From positions 15,294,214-15,358,213 of the forward strand of contig CM036188.1 in the NCBI GenBank assembly GCA_020631735.1: a DNA stretch of 64,000 nucleotides. Direction: 5' to 3'. This document shows, piece by piece, positions 11,176 through 22,789 of the stretch. Position numbers and translations under genes: made by a program. The stretch comes from Saccharum officinarum (taxonomy: Eukaryota > Streptophyta > Magnoliopsida > Poales > Poaceae). Position 1 is the first letter of the stretch; each line of letters opens with the position of its first letter. A model generated the notes under the pieces. It did no database searches. It worked only from the letters and a program-made list of their open reading frames with translations, and was not told the origin of the DNA.

Positions 11176-14100
11176 TGGTTTTGCTGACCATAAAAAGTAT
11201 AGATTTCTGTCTGACTTGATAAAAGAAAAGAACCTAGATTTCATTGCCTTATTGGAGACCGGGACAACCAACTTTCCGCAATCAACATTGAATAATAACT
11301 GCGCTGGCAGAGATTTTCTTTGGCATTGCATGGCTCCAAGGGGTCAGTCTAGTGGTATGATGCTAGGTATAAACCCTTTAATTTTTACATTGCAGATAGA
11401 AGAAGGGGATTTTTTATTCGGTTCAAGTTGAGACACAAGAGGATGATTTTAAATTTAATTTAATCTTGGTTTACGGCCTTGCTCATTTAGATTTAAAAAC
11501 ACAATTCTTATCCGAGCTGGTTAGAGTGTGTTCAAAAGACACCCTACCTATTATTATAGGTGGTGATTTTAACATTATTCGTAGTCGGATGAGAAAAACA
11601 ATGAAAACTATAATGATAGATGGCCTTTTCTATTTAATGCAATCATTGACACGCTAAATCTTAGAGAATTAGAGCTAACAGGAACAAAGTTTACTTGGGC
11701 TAATCGCTTACAAAATCAGACCTTTGAGAAACTAGATAGGATTCTAGTTTACACGGATTTTGAGTCTAAGTATCCACTTTCAGCTATGGTTGCTTTGAGT
11801 AGAGAGATTTCTAACAACACTCCACTTTTATTTAGCACAAATAGTCCATCTTTGGCTTACCAACCCCAATTCAAATTTGAATTGGGTTGGTTGCTTAGGG
11901 ATGGTTTTTGTGACATGGTGCGAGATGTTTGGTTTAGTGTGATTGTCGAGGGCAACCCATTAGAGAGGTGGCAAGCGAAGATCAGGAGGCTTTGCCAGTA
12001 CCTCAGAGGCTGGGCAAAAAATGTGAGTGGGGCTTATTAGAAGGAAAAAAGGAATTGTTAGACAAACTCGATGAGTTAGACAAAAAGGCAAAAATCTCTT
12101 TGCTTAATCAGACGGAATTAAATCTTAAACATGTGTTAAATGAGAGATTGGTTGGACTGCTACGTGAAGTGGAAATTAAATGGTACCAAAGGGCAAAAGT
12201 AAAACATCTACTGGAGGGTGATGCTAATACTAAATATTATCATCTGTTGGCTAATGTTAGACATCAAAAAACTCGTATTTTCCAATTGGAGGATGGCAAT
12301 AATATAATAGAAGGTGCTGCTCAACTAAAACACCATATTACCAACTATTATAAAAACCTGTTTGGTCCCCCGGAGAGCTCTTCTATAGTGTTGGAGGAGC
12401 ACCAGGTCCAAGACATACCTCAAGTCTCTGATCTGGAAAATGAGTTTCTAACTGATGTGTTTTCTGAGTTTGAGGTCAGAGCAGCGGTGTTCCAGATGGA
12501 ACATAATAAGGCACCAGGACCGGATGGCTTTCCACCTAAGTTTTATCAGGCCTTCTCGGATTTAATAAAAGACAATCTGATGGCTCTCTTTATAGAATTT
12601 CATGCGGAAACTCTGCCTTTGAATAGTCTCAACTTTGGAACTATAATTCTGTTATCAAAGAAGAAAGATGCGAAAGTCATTCAACAAACAGAACGATCTA
12701 TTTGTTGAATGTTTCTTTTAAGATCTTTACCAAAGTTGCGCAGTCTACTGTTGCCCAGAAGATCATTAGATCAACACAAACGGCCTTCCTCCCAGGAAGA
12801 AACATCATGGAGGGCACAATAATTCTCCATGAAACGATTCATGAACTCAACTCGAAAAAGCAAGATGGAATAATCTTGAAAATAGACTTTGAAAAGGCTT
12901 ATGATAAAGTAAAATGGAACTTTTTACAACAAACCTTAGCGATGAAAGGTTTCTCTCAGAAGTGGTGTTCTTGAGTGCAACATTAAAGTCAATGACCAAC
13001 TTGGTTCCTATTTCTAGACAAAAAAAGGCCTAAAGCAAGGTGACCCAATGTCTCTAATACTATTTAATATAGTGGCAGACATGTTGGCTATACTAATTGC
13101 TAGGGCCAAGGAAGTAGGCCAGATAGAAGGGGTCATTCCTCATCTTGTCCAAGATGGTTTGTCTATTCTACAATATGCGGATGACATAATGATCTTTATG
13201 AGCCATGATATTGAGAAGGCGGACAACATGAAATTGATTCTAAGCACGTTTGAGTAACTTTCGGGGCTCAAAATTAATTTTCATAAAAGCGAAATATTAT
13301 GTTTTGTTAAAGCAAAAGAGCACGAGGTTTTCTATTCCAGTTGTTTGGGTGTGGGGTGGGTAAGTTCCCCTTTCGGTATCTTGGTTTACCTATGCACACT
13401 AGGAAACTGAGTAATAAAGATTGGCAGTCGATAGAGAACAGAATTGAAAACAAGCTTAGCGGATGAAAAGGTAAGATGCTTTCAGTAGGAGGTCGCTTGG
13501 TCTTAATAAACTCGGTGCTCTCTAGCTTACCGATGTTTATGATGTCTTTCTTTGAACTCCCAAAATGAGTATTACAAAAGATCGACTGCTTTAGATCAAG
13601 ATTCAACTAGCAAAACGACCACCACAAGCGAAAATATAGATTGGCCAAATGGAAAATTATGTGCCAACAAAAAAATTAGGGTGGTTTAGGCATACATAAT
13701 TTGGAGTTACAAAACAAATGCTTGATGAGTAAATGGCTCTTCAATCTGCTAAATGAGGATGGCATGTGGCAATAATTATTAAGAAATAAATATATAAAAG
13801 ATAAAACTCTAGGGAGCTGTATCAAAAGGCCCATTGACTCTCACTTCTGGAAAGGATTGATGAATGTAAAAGATAGTTTCATGACTTTTGGTTCATTCAA
13901 AGTAAAAGACGGGTCACAAACTCATTTTTGGATGGACACATGGTTGGGAAACCAACCATTAAAAGATAAAATTCCCTCGTTGTGAACTTACAGGGAGAAA
14001 GGGACGTGTTTGTTTGGTCATTACATTCATTTGGTACATTTTCTGTTAAATCTATGTATGCTGCACTAATTAACAATGGGGTTAGAGTGTCACATTATTT

Positions 14101-14640
14101 ATGGCAGATCAAAATTCGTTCAAGAATAAAAATATTCTTGTGGTATTTAAAAAGAGGTGTGATCTTAATAAAGGACAATCTTGCACGACGAAACTGGAAT
14201 GGCGATACGAAATGTTGATTTTGTCACCATCCAGAAACTATTCAACACCTTTTTTCCAATGTTATTATGCTAAATTCTTGTGGCGCACTGTACACTTAAT
14301 GTTCGGGTTATCACCCCCTCGGTATACAAGATTTATTTGTTAATTGGTCTAAGGCGGGTGGTAACATATAAAATTCATTGTTATTAACTGCAGTATGTTG
14401 GACAATATGGTTAACAAAAAATAAAGTAGTTTTTGACAAATACAGACCAAAAACTTTTTTGCAGGTACTATTCAGGGGAACCCATTGGTTACGGCAATGG
14501 GCAAGGCTGCAGCGGCGTGATGATCTACAGGATCAGCTGATCCTTATTGAGGGCATTTGGAGACATCAGCATTGCACTTTATTAATTCCAATGGATGGTT
14601 ATCGATTAGGTTTATTGGTCTTCATTAGTCAGAACTTTAC
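11123..14640 (+). pseudogene. LINE ORF2 (endonuclease, reverse transcriptase, zf-RVT), broken
   Basis: ORF2 nicks target DNA and reverse-transcribes the LINE RNA. The start is at 11,123 or the in-frame ATG at 11,150. The APE-type endonuclease shows GIFWNCNGF, ALLETGT and IIGGDFNIIR. The reverse transcriptase shows NKAPGPDGFPPKFYQ, TAFLPGRNIMEG, ILKIDFEKAYDKVKW, KGLKQGDPMSLILFN and the catalytic LQYADDIMIF. A zf-RVT-type tail follows near 14,200 (the motif ETIQHLFFQCYYAKFLWR can be read with small frame changes), then AVCWTIWLTKNKVVFDK near 14,390. At least six frame breaks occur (near 11,430, 11,660, 11,970, 12,700, 12,980 and 13,260), with further stops to 13,980. Catalytic residues survive piecemeal, but no complete enzyme is encoded. 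Confidence 0.92.
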
Positions 14641-15013
14641 CTCCCGCTTTGTTTTCCTTGTGTCTACTTGTAAGCTTGAGAACCCAGTGGGTTGTGTGTT
14701 GGTTGCTGGACCGAACTTTGTAATAATTGGCATGATTCTACCCTGAGATAGATGAAGCCAGATATAAATTATCCTTTATCTAAAAAAATGTATATAGCAC
14801 TGATAAGCAAACGCAAATAATCACCTCCAGCTCACTATGAACATAGTAGTGGTCTCCAGTTCAACCTCTAGGACAACAAAGTGTGCCCAAAATAACAATA
14901 GCATAGTATTGGCGGCCAAAAGAAAGAGGATATATGGATGAATAGTAGAATTAGAAATAAAGGCTCATGCATGATGTGTTGAGAATGAGAGGCCAAAGGA
15001 AAATGGACACTAC

Positions 15014-15266
15014 CTAGTCTGAGGGCCAACTGAAGCACATGTCTTGTGTACGGTCTGAGTTTGTCCTCTATGACAACGGATGTGGCAATGTGGCTCTTCA
15101 ATGCAGTCCCTACCATAATTTTTTGGGCAAAGCTTGCCCGCAGACTGGTGTTGCAGCATCGGTCATCATTAAAGGGCCTTCCATCACTGAGAACAGTAGT
15201 GTCCACTTGAATTTGTGGACTGAATGCGAAGAATTTTTCCATCCTATGGGTATGATGCAGAGGCAT
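15014..15266 (-). pseudogene. Exon-like block of the repeated module (copy C), open to the splice donor
   Basis: The minus strand reads without a stop from MPLHHTHRMEKFFAFSPQ through SFAQKIMVGTALKSHIATS to RHVLQLALRLG, ending at CTAG|GT (exon end 15,014). An 8-base loss relative to copy A has changed the donor from GTATGT to GTAGTG. No domain is recognised. The opposite strand is also open for 89 codons (15,039-15,308, containing GCGNVALQCSPYHNFLGKAC), so the coding strand is not settled by openness alone. It is called a pseudogene because neighbouring parts of the same module are broken. Confidence 0.45.
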
Positions 15267-15944
15267 TTTATCTTGCTCCGTGTTGGCAAACTTCAGCGTT
15301 CATGTTGAATATATAGTCAGATGGTGATAATTAAACTATTGGCTGATGAGTTGGTACAATGTGGATGAACAGAGACAAAGAGATTAAGAAGTTCAAAATC
15401 ACCATGGTCTCCAAACAGATATGAGCATATGTGACTTAGCTCACTTAAAGAATACAAAATATATGCAGTGTTTCACTTGGAAGTTGGAATCACTTATTCA
15501 CCCAAGTGAGTCAAGCTGACATCTCAATGACCTGATTCGTTTTCTTAAACGACGCTATAGTTGCTACATATGTCCAGTTTCCTGACCACACCAATGTTAC
15601 ACAACTACGCATGTGCAACTTATTTTCCCGCCCAAAAAACAACATCAAAAGCATTATTGCTAGTTCAATTAGGAGAAGATAGAAATAAAGATAACAGACG
15701 GATCGTTGTTTTTGTGGAAATTGGAACTAGGACACATGTGCTCCATTTCACCCAAAACATGTATGGAAATAGAACTAGAAAAATTAACTACCCAAAGAGC
15801 AGTACTTGCTCAAACAAGCCAAGATCACTAATGAGGTATATTCACATTTCACAGTGCCATCGTGCCAATGAACATTTCATGCAAGATATGTATATATTTG
15901 GTGAGTAAATTGACATATAGGTACAAAGAAAACAATTAAAATAC

Positions 15945-16171
15945 CTGTCCGCAATTTCTGTTGCGAACACCAATTATAACAAAAGAAAAAGTAGCACTGG
16001 TGCTAGTAGACCACATATATAATGTGTTGGCCTGCCTAAGCTGCGAACAACTGATAAGCTGTGCTGATAAGCTACATAAAGCTCGAACAACGTGTAATAA
16101 ATGACAGCACCACAAGACTGTAGAGTAGAGGGAGAAGAGAGAGGTGTACAAGTGTGGAAAGAAACTGCCAT
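15945..16171 (-). pseudogene. Candidate first exon of the module gene, hydrophobic, with an internal stop
   Basis: The minus strand starts MAVSFHTCTPLSS at 16,171, is hydrophobic, and reaches GACAG|GTATTT at 15,945. An in-frame TAA interrupts it shortly before the donor. The same block occurs at about 21,800-21,985 in copy D with frame-changing differences. Its position upstream of the exon at 15,266 on the same strand fits a single minus-strand gene. The assignment is inference. Confidence 0.35.
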
Positions 16172-16302
16172 TCTGGGTTAAGAATAGAAGGTAAAGGGGA
16201 GATTACAAATTGCCTGGCATCCCCAAACTTTATCTTCTCAAGGACGTTCTAACTCTATCCATTACCAATAGTATCCTTGACTTCACTATAATCATGGATT
16301 TA

Positions 16303-17140
16303 CACTACGCCACAAAGCCTTTTTAGGGGCGGCTCCTGTCCGTTTTTAACCCGAAGAGACCCCACTGGCTAGCCACACACGCGCATCACCCCTGTTCTCC
16401 CATCGTGCGATATTTCTGGGCGGAAATGCGCTTGGCGCGGCTACTAGGACTCTAACCCAACCTCCTTTCTCATGCGTTCCTCTCCTAACCGCTCTACCCA
16501 CAAGTCACTTATATCTATTTATAATATTCATCTACCTCATTTTATCTTGATCTAATTTTAAATTGAGTGCTAGGGACCCTAAATGAATTCATATTAAAAA
16601 GTTGTCAACTACAAAGTTGTATAGCTTTTCGAGGTCTACAACTTTCATTTTAGTCGTTCCCCATCTAAGGTCATTTGAAAAATTCAAAATTTAAATGTGA
16701 GGACTTCAAACATAGTTTTCTATACATAGATGATTTCAAATAAAAAAATTGTCAATTACAATGTTACAAAACTTTTTGAGATCTATAACTTTTTTTGGTC
16801 GATTCTCCATCCAAGGTCGTTTACAAAATTCGAATTTCAAATTTGAGAACTTCAAATGTAATTTTCCATGGATAGATGATTTTAAATAAAAAAATTGTCA
16901 ACAACAAAGTTGCATCACTTATCGATATCTACAAAATTTTGCTTTGGTCATTTCTTCATCCAAGGTCGTTTGCAAAATTCGAATTTCAAATGTGAGAACT
17001 TCAAACGTAATTTTCCATAGATATATGGTTTCAAATAAAAAATGTTGTCAACTAAAAAGTTGTATAACTTTTCGAGATCTACAACTTTCTTTCTAGTCGT
17101 TTCTCCATACGAGTTTTTTTTAAAAAACAATTTTTAATAT
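16303..17140. mobile_element. CACTA-like left end with four inverted-motif repeats
   Basis: Begins with cactacgccacaaagcc at 16,303, followed by a GC-rich subterminal block. It then carries four spaced copies (near 16,600, 16,755, 16,895 and 17,045) of a motif of the type gttgtcaactacaaagttgt, with gatctacaactttc-like followers. The reverse complement of this motif fills the CACTA-like elements at 44,500-45,800 and 55,700-57,000. No right terminus was identified. Confidence 0.55.
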
Positions 17141-17700
17141 GTTGCATATGTTTCATGTTGTAAGCATATGCATCAATTGTTTCAGGTGTTTAAGACATAT
17201 ATGTTTCAAGTGTTTCATCTAGATGTTGCAAAAGTATATCTTGACGTTGCATAACATGCATGTTGCAAGCGTATGTTTCCAGTGTTTCATACGTATATTG
17301 CAAGGGTTTTATCTGGATGTTACAAAAAGTAGATCTAGATGTTTTCATATGTTTGCAATGGCCTTCAAGTGTTTTGCAAGTGCTTCAGGTGTTTGTTGCT
17401 AGTATTTCATCTAGATGTTGTAAAAGTAGATTTGGTGTTGCACATGTTGCAATGTGACTCACCTACTGCAGCTGCTGCGGCGCCTCCAAGCAGGCTCAGA
17501 CGATGTTCGCATGCATGCGTGTGGGAAGCGGAGGGGGCACGAGCGGTCCCCCGCATGCGGTCGGGCGGCACGGGTAGGGTGAATCATCTGGGTGGTGTGG
17601 GCCCTCATGTGGGCGCGCGAAACGGAGCATGCACGGAAAACTAGGTGCAGACACTAGAAACAGGATGTAAGCACCGGAAACGGGGTACAGACGTGGGCGT
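17141..17700. repeat. Degenerate atgttgcaa / tgtttcatctagatgttgc repeat with GC-rich tail
   Basis: From 17,141 to about 17,455 short phrases (tgtttcatctagatgttgca, agtgtttcata, aaaagtagatc) recur at intervals of 40-70 bases. A GC-rich stretch follows to about 17,735, ending near cgtccgtccggacatcaggg. This composite is familiar from grass genomes as part of a non-autonomous DNA element, but I could not define its ends. Confidence 0.5.
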
Positions 17701-18438
17701 CCGTCCGGACATCAGGGCGCTAACAGTCCCGCAGATGAAAGCGCCCTTTGTCGGCACATCGGTGTGCCATTATGTATAGCATTGCCAGCACATTGCGTTA
17801 GTGACCGCCCGGCCGGCCATTGTCACAAGAGAAACTAGACGGCTTCATCTTTTCCTCTATGAATGCCACATTTATTTCGTCAACGAAGCACAAACATTAC
17901 TGAAATAAGGTATACGGTATTAATTACTGGATGGTGATTCTTTTGTTGACTTCTTCTCGCAAAGGAGCAAGTCTACTGCATGCACATGCATCTATGATTC
18001 TACAATACGTATATGACATACCTAGAAATAGTACTAGTTGAAAGTAACATTCATTAATTTTTCACGATGACAAGCTTATTTGCATATCGCTTGTGATAAC
18101 CATCGAGATCAAGATTATTACCGCAGACACGGTTTCAACGTTGACTTTAGGAGGTCTCTGAAAACATGCAAGAGCTAGCGTTTTGGCTGCACCACAGCGT
18201 GGGCTCTGGTCAAACTAACGTTGCCGAGCCCATGACGGCAGCTTTGATTGGCACTTGTGCCCGCTGATAGTGATAGCTAGCCAGCTCTGTATGGAGACTA
18301 GTAGTGACTTGCGAGACCAAGTGATCATGTGAGCTGCATGCGACTGCGAATCAAGCCTTACTCGTTTTGATCGATGCTACAGTAATCTATAGGAGTAGGT
18401 ACACTCTTTGGATTAGAGACAAGTCAAAAGATGCCTAC
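17701..18438. other. Unassigned single-copy-looking sequence
   Basis: No open frame of note, repeat or transposon end was found. It lies directly upstream of the promoter-like segment at 18,439, so it could be relic promoter sequence. Confidence 0.3.
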
Positions 18439-18547
18439 ATATATATAGCTGTCCAGCATCAGTAATATCAGTCACCATTAGCGAAAGTGCAGAGCACGCT
18501 CTCTGAAACTGATAAGCAGATGGAGACGATCGCAATGCGAAATGGTT
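18439..18547 (+). promoter_or_regulatory. Possible relic core promoter, leader and first ATG
   Basis: A TATA-like tatatata lies at about 18,439-18,446. About 75 bases of leader follow, then ATG at 18,520 reading METIAMRN and a GT at 18,547 in aatg|gttagt. The sequence after 18,547 (acttttctttgctttgtctaatactgg) matches the left end of repeated module A near 4,803. It may be the start of a gene whose remainder was lost or replaced. Low confidence. Confidence 0.25.
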
Positions 18548-19085
18548 AGTGAGACTTTTCTTTGCTTTGTCTAATACTGGCATGGCATCGAGGTGTTTCG
18601 CCACATCCAGTCAACTCAAGATCTAGTGTGACTTTGAAATGTTATTTGCTCTGATCTGATGTGACAGGTGGCACACGCCGTGCTCTATCGACGATCTGTG
18701 TAGCAACCTCAGACTTGAGATCCGATAATGTAAGCCGTAGTCAATGCAATCATGTACATTTGGAGTACATAGACCTATCCAAGCATGATTACACAGGATC
18801 AATCAGAAATTGTCACCATACATCAGCACAAAAACAGTACCCTTGTTCACATTAATAATGTCCTAACACATATATCAGCACCACAAACAATGTGATAGAT
18901 GTAAAACCTGTCGCAAGATCTCACAAATACTGGTTTGTCAAGGTTGATTTCGAACAAAGGAGAATTACCTTATTATTAATGGCGTTGCTCTGAACCTTGA
19001 AGCCCCTCTGAATGCCGAAGCACGAAGCGCCATTAAGCCTCCTGTAGCAGATACGTTAATAGAGGAAGCTACGGATGCATGCTAA
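18548..19085. other. Module-end fragment and unassigned spacer
   Basis: 18,552-18,610 matches the left edge of module A (ctaatactg-catggcat-gagg, gccacatcc). The rest to 19,085 shows no recognisable feature. Confidence 0.4.
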
Positions 19086-19956
19086 GGGCCTGTTTGGGAT
19101 AGCTCCACCAAGCCAAAAAGTGAATCTGGATCTGGGATTCGCCTAGATCTACCGTGAAGCAGCTCCATTAGTGGAGCTAGCAGAGTTGGTGGTGTTTGGG
19201 ACAGCTCTACCTTCATCTCTATTTCACTTCCATGTGGGCCCCAACACATCAGCGCCTCATCTCCTCTGTCTTCCACCTACGGATTAGAGTAGAGCAAAGC
19301 ATCGCGCGTCGTGGGCGGAGAGCGTCGTTGGCGTAGGAGGGGCAGGGGCGGGGCCAGAGACCGCGGCCGGTTTGGGCGGGCGGACGCGGCCTCGACGGGG
19401 TGGGTGGACATCCTCCAGAGCTCGCATGGCAGGCCATGGTGAATGGTACGGCTCCACCGGAAAGCTCGCGGAGCCACTGCAGAGCCAGGCCGGGGCAGGG
19501 CAGGGTCGGCACGGCGGCACCGCAGAGCAGAGCCGAGCCGGGGCGGGGTCAGGGCGACGCTCCCGGCCTAAGCTCATGGCTAGAGCAGTGTCGGGGCGGG
19601 TCGGGGCCGAGCAGCGCCGTGGTCGGGGCGGGGTTGGGGCGGCACTCCTTCGGTTGGCGGGCCGGTGCGAGCTTTGGCGGGGCGCGGTGTGATCTTTGGC
19701 AAGCGCTAAGGCCGTGGGTGGGCTTTGGTAAGCGCCATGGCGGCCCACGAGGCACGCAGATGCGGGATGGGAAGGGGTGCTCACGACATTGCAGACGCCA
19801 AACATAATAGATCGAAACATTATTTTTGTGTAACCAGTGGCAGTGGTGGGTAATTTCTTCTAACTCCACCAAAGTTGGATCTGGTGGAGCACCTCTTGAG
19901 GAGATCTTCCAATTTGGTGGAGCAGATCCACTAGTGGAGCTGTCCCAAACAGGAGC
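19086..19956. mobile_element. Inverted-repeat DNA element with GC-rich cargo
   Basis: The left end cctgtttgggatagctccac (19,089) pairs with the right end gtggagctgtcccaaacagg (to 19,953) as an imperfect terminal inverted repeat. A second left-type end, gtttgggacagctctacc, lies inside at about 19,193. Between about 19,290 and 19,780 lies an unusually GC-rich block, quite unlike the AT-rich surroundings, open in several frames on both strands. The flanks (gctaaggg and agctagag) are similar but not an exact target duplication. The ends resemble hAT-type MITEs of grasses. The cargo may be captured host sequence. Confidence 0.6.
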
Positions 19957-20090
19957 TAGAGAAGTTACGCCGGTCCACTCCTTAGGCTCGTCCATGTGGC
20001 CAGAATGTGGGGCCCAAGTGGAAGTGAGAACATGCTGTATTAGGCGTAGTACTTAAGAAGAGAGAAGAGAGTAGGGGGCCAGTGGCTAGT

Positions 20091-20560
20091 CCAAATGGTA
20101 GTCTAGATAGGCCCAGGACTAGTCTACAATCTGGCCCGAAAGGTTTTTAGTACTCAGCAAATTTGGCCCAGCAAAGGAAAAAAAAAGCCTCATCAGCTCT
20201 GTTCTCTGCCCAACACAAGGGCCGATGCGCCCTAGTCCAGGTCGAGAGCCCCATCCATGATCCCGAGCGCGGACTCCAGGAGGCTCCAGTGCAAGGCCAC
20301 GCCGCACCCATCCGGTCCCGTCCGTGGTCGGCCCCGTCCGCCGAATGCCGTGCCGCGCTGTTCGCTGACTTGCTGTCCCGGCGGGCTGCCCGCCAAGAAA
20401 GAATACAACAAGGCTCCTAATACAATCTGCCCTCCTCCGATCCCCAGTTCTCCTATCTGTTCGTCTGAACTCTTCTTCCCCAGTTCCGATCGCATAGCAT
20501 AGCTAACAAGATGACTTTCGATACAAGGGTGCTGTCAGGTATTTTTCAATGACTGTTTAG
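20091..20560 (+). other. Gene-leader-like fragment with ATG and splice donor
   Basis: A GC-rich, C/T-rich stretch (tctgccctcctccgatcccc near 20,430) leads to ATG at 20,511 in aacaagATGACTTTCGAT. It reads MTFDTRVLS, followed by TCAG|GTATTT with the exon ending at 20,538. This has the look of a 5' leader plus a short first coding exon. No downstream exon is recognised before module D begins near 20,745, so it is probably a gene fragment. The gene of origin is not recognised. Confidence 0.35.
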
Positions 20561-20744
20561 TATTGGCCGTTGTCACACAAGACTCTGAAACAAAGGTGTT
20601 ACTATCTCTGTTGTACACTTGCCTTGAGAGATTTCACAACCCTTGTGCATTGAGGATATCAAGGATGTATTTATAGTATTTTCGTCTCTACCACTAGTTA
20701 AATACACCAATCGAAGAGATATGCATGATTCTGAAACAAAGTTG

Positions 20745-22030
20745 TCTCGCTAAAGGGCATTATACAACAGTAATTAATTAACTTGCCACTTCTAGCATGA
20801 CTAGCACTCGTTGGATCACCCTTTGGTATCGATAAAGATGGTCGCTCGCATTGATGACTTGGGATGATTAGCAATGCTTGATCTTAACTTTGACACTCTC
20901 AAATCATTGCTTCTGGCAGACACATGATATAGTACAATATGAGATAAGGGTATTCATGGTGCAGATGAGCAACATAAACGCACCTACCAGCAATTGGCAA
21001 TGTATATAGCAGTGATAAAAAATTGCAAATAATCACCTCCAGCTCAATATAAATACAGTAGTGGTCTCCAGCACCACTCCTAGCTCAACAACAAAGTGCC
21101 AAAATAACACTAGCATAGTATTGGTGGCCAAACGAAAGAGGATAGATGGATGAATAGTAGAATTAGACATAAAGGCTCATGCATGATGTGTTGGGAATGA
21201 GAGGCCAAACGAAGTGGAAACTAGATACATTCCTAACTGAAGTACACGTCTTGGCTATAGTCCGAGTTTGTCCTTGCTAACAAGGGATGTGGCAACGTGG
21301 CTCTTCAGTTCAATTCCTACCAAAATTTTCTGGGCCAAGCATGCTGGCATACTAGTGTTGCAGCATCGGTTATCAATTAAAGGGGCTCGTCAATGGTTTT
21401 TTTCGTTTTTCTATTCGATTTATGGAGGCGGGCAAAGCAGCCACCAACGTTAATTCCACATTAACTGAGACCTTTTGACAGAGGCGTTTGCAATGCCTGC
21501 CTCCGTTAATCGATTCCGCCCGCCTCCAGTATGTTTTCTATAGTAGTGATTGTTTTTGTGGAAATTAGTCATGATAACGACTTAATAACTTGGACACATG
21601 TGCTCCATTTCACCCAAAGCAGGTCTGATAATAGAATTACCAAAACTAACTACCCAAAGAGCACGCACTACACACTCAAATAAGACAACTACCACCTATG
21701 AGGTATATTCACATTTCACAGTGCCAATAAACGTTTCGTGCAAGATATCTATATATTTGGTGAGTAAATGGACATATAGGTACAAAGAAATAAAACACCT
21801 GTCAGCAATTTCCACTGGGAACACCAATTATAACATAAGAAAAAGTAGCACTAGTGCAAGTAATATGACCACATATGTGTTGGCCTCCTAGCTCGAACAA
21901 CGTGTAACAAATGCTAGCACCAGAAGAATGTAGAGTAGAAGGAGAAGAGATGTGTACAAGAGTTAGGAAGAAACTGCCATTCCGTGTTAAGTATAGGAGG
22001 TCAAGGGAACTTGCATGTCACTGAGGTTAC
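20745..22030. repeat. Repeated module copy D
   Basis: Contains the module landmarks in order: acttgccacttctagcatg, gacacatgatatagtacaat, cctaccagcaattggcaatg, ggccaaacgaaagagg, and the start of the exon-like block near 21,240, which is cut at about 21,385 by a CACTA scar. It resumes after 21,548 with ttgtttttgtggaaattagtc and runs through the first-exon block near 21,980. It supplies the uninterrupted target sequence for the LINE. Confidence 0.8.
21385..21548 (-). mobile_element. Internally deleted CACTA-like remnant
   Basis: Read on the minus strand it starts cactactatagaaaacatac at 21,548, a CACTA-type terminus. Inverted blocks tggaggcgggc (21,423) and gcccgcctcca (to about 21,531) face each other. 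The remnant replaces part of module D, including most of the exon block. Confidence 0.6.
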
Positions 22031-22789
22031 CAGTGGTGAATGGAGGGGGCAACAGTTTGCCAGACATACAAATCCTAGATGCGCCCCTGGGACAGATATC
22101 AGAGGTACATGATACCGAACTAGCTTCTATCCATCAATCCAATGTTGTGTGCCGCTTTCGCTGTCGACGATGAATCCTGGCCTCCTAGGTAGTTCAACTA
22201 ATCTTTGCCAACAAGAAACCGTGGTGAAAGCCACGTATCATCATGTACTGGCCATTTCACTGCTGCAGTGAGCTCGCTCTCTGTGACGTGCTCCAATCAA
22301 GAAGTTCAAATGGGCGTGTTATCTTACTTCCTCTTCTCTCATCTGCTCTTGTTCAAATCATTCCAACGATCCACTATAGGTTGCTGAAGAATAACAGATC
22401 TTGATAAGTATTGGAAAGGGCTTATGTGTGTGAGAGAGAGGTGAGGGAAAAGGCAGCTTGGGATATCTCTTACTGGTGACAAGACGGTGTGATCTGCTCG
22501 CGCAATTGAGGGTGCAGCCACATGGAGCATGAGGCGACTCTGTTTGAGTCTTCGAGTTCAATGATGGCTGTCGGGGAAGACGAGTTGTCCAGTCAAGGCG
22601 CGGTCCGTGAAGCGATTACAGCAGAGGAGCAGCTTATCAATTTTTAATGGGCTAGTATCCGATTACAGGGCAACTGATCACTGACCGTGCTGAACCAAAC
22701 ATATGTAATGTAATCGCTTACCATTTGTAATTTGTTTATGTTACAAAAATCACAAACCAAACAGTATCCTACTAGATGCTCCATAAAGG
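22031..22789. other. Unassigned sequence
   Basis: Contains open frames of 60-67 codons with no recognisable motif and a block with tgaagcgattac / gtaatcgctt inverted words near 22,610-22,720. No feature could be supported. Confidence 0.3.

Larger units (their letters stand above)
7851..14788 (+). mobile_element. Nearly full-length, inactive L1-type LINE of about 6.9 kb
   Basis: A non-LTR retrotransposon with a GC-rich 5' leader, an ORF1 with zinc knuckle, an ORF2 with endonuclease, reverse transcriptase and zinc-binding reverse-transcriptase-associated domains, and a short terminal A run (14,782-14,788). Boundaries come from comparison with uninterrupted copies of the host module. The target reads cagcaattgg|ca|atgtatatagc. 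The left flank ends at ggtt-free cagcaattgg, the right flank resumes at atgtatatagc, and no target-site duplication is seen. Many frameshifts and stops make it inactive. Confidence 0.93.
14789..16210. repeat. Repeated module copy C, right part
   Basis: Continues the module interrupted at 7,850: aataatcacctccagctca, ggccaaaagaaagagg, the exon block, agatatgagcatatgtgac, tgtgctccatttcaccc, gtatattcacatttcac, gtgagtaaattgacatatagg and the candidate first exon near 16,171. It is the most complete module copy in the window. Confidence 0.8.

Noticed and set aside
19249..19995. Several long overlapping frames (up to 178 codons) on both strands
   Set aside because: Stop-poor because the DNA is extremely GC-rich. 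No domain or codon signal in any frame.
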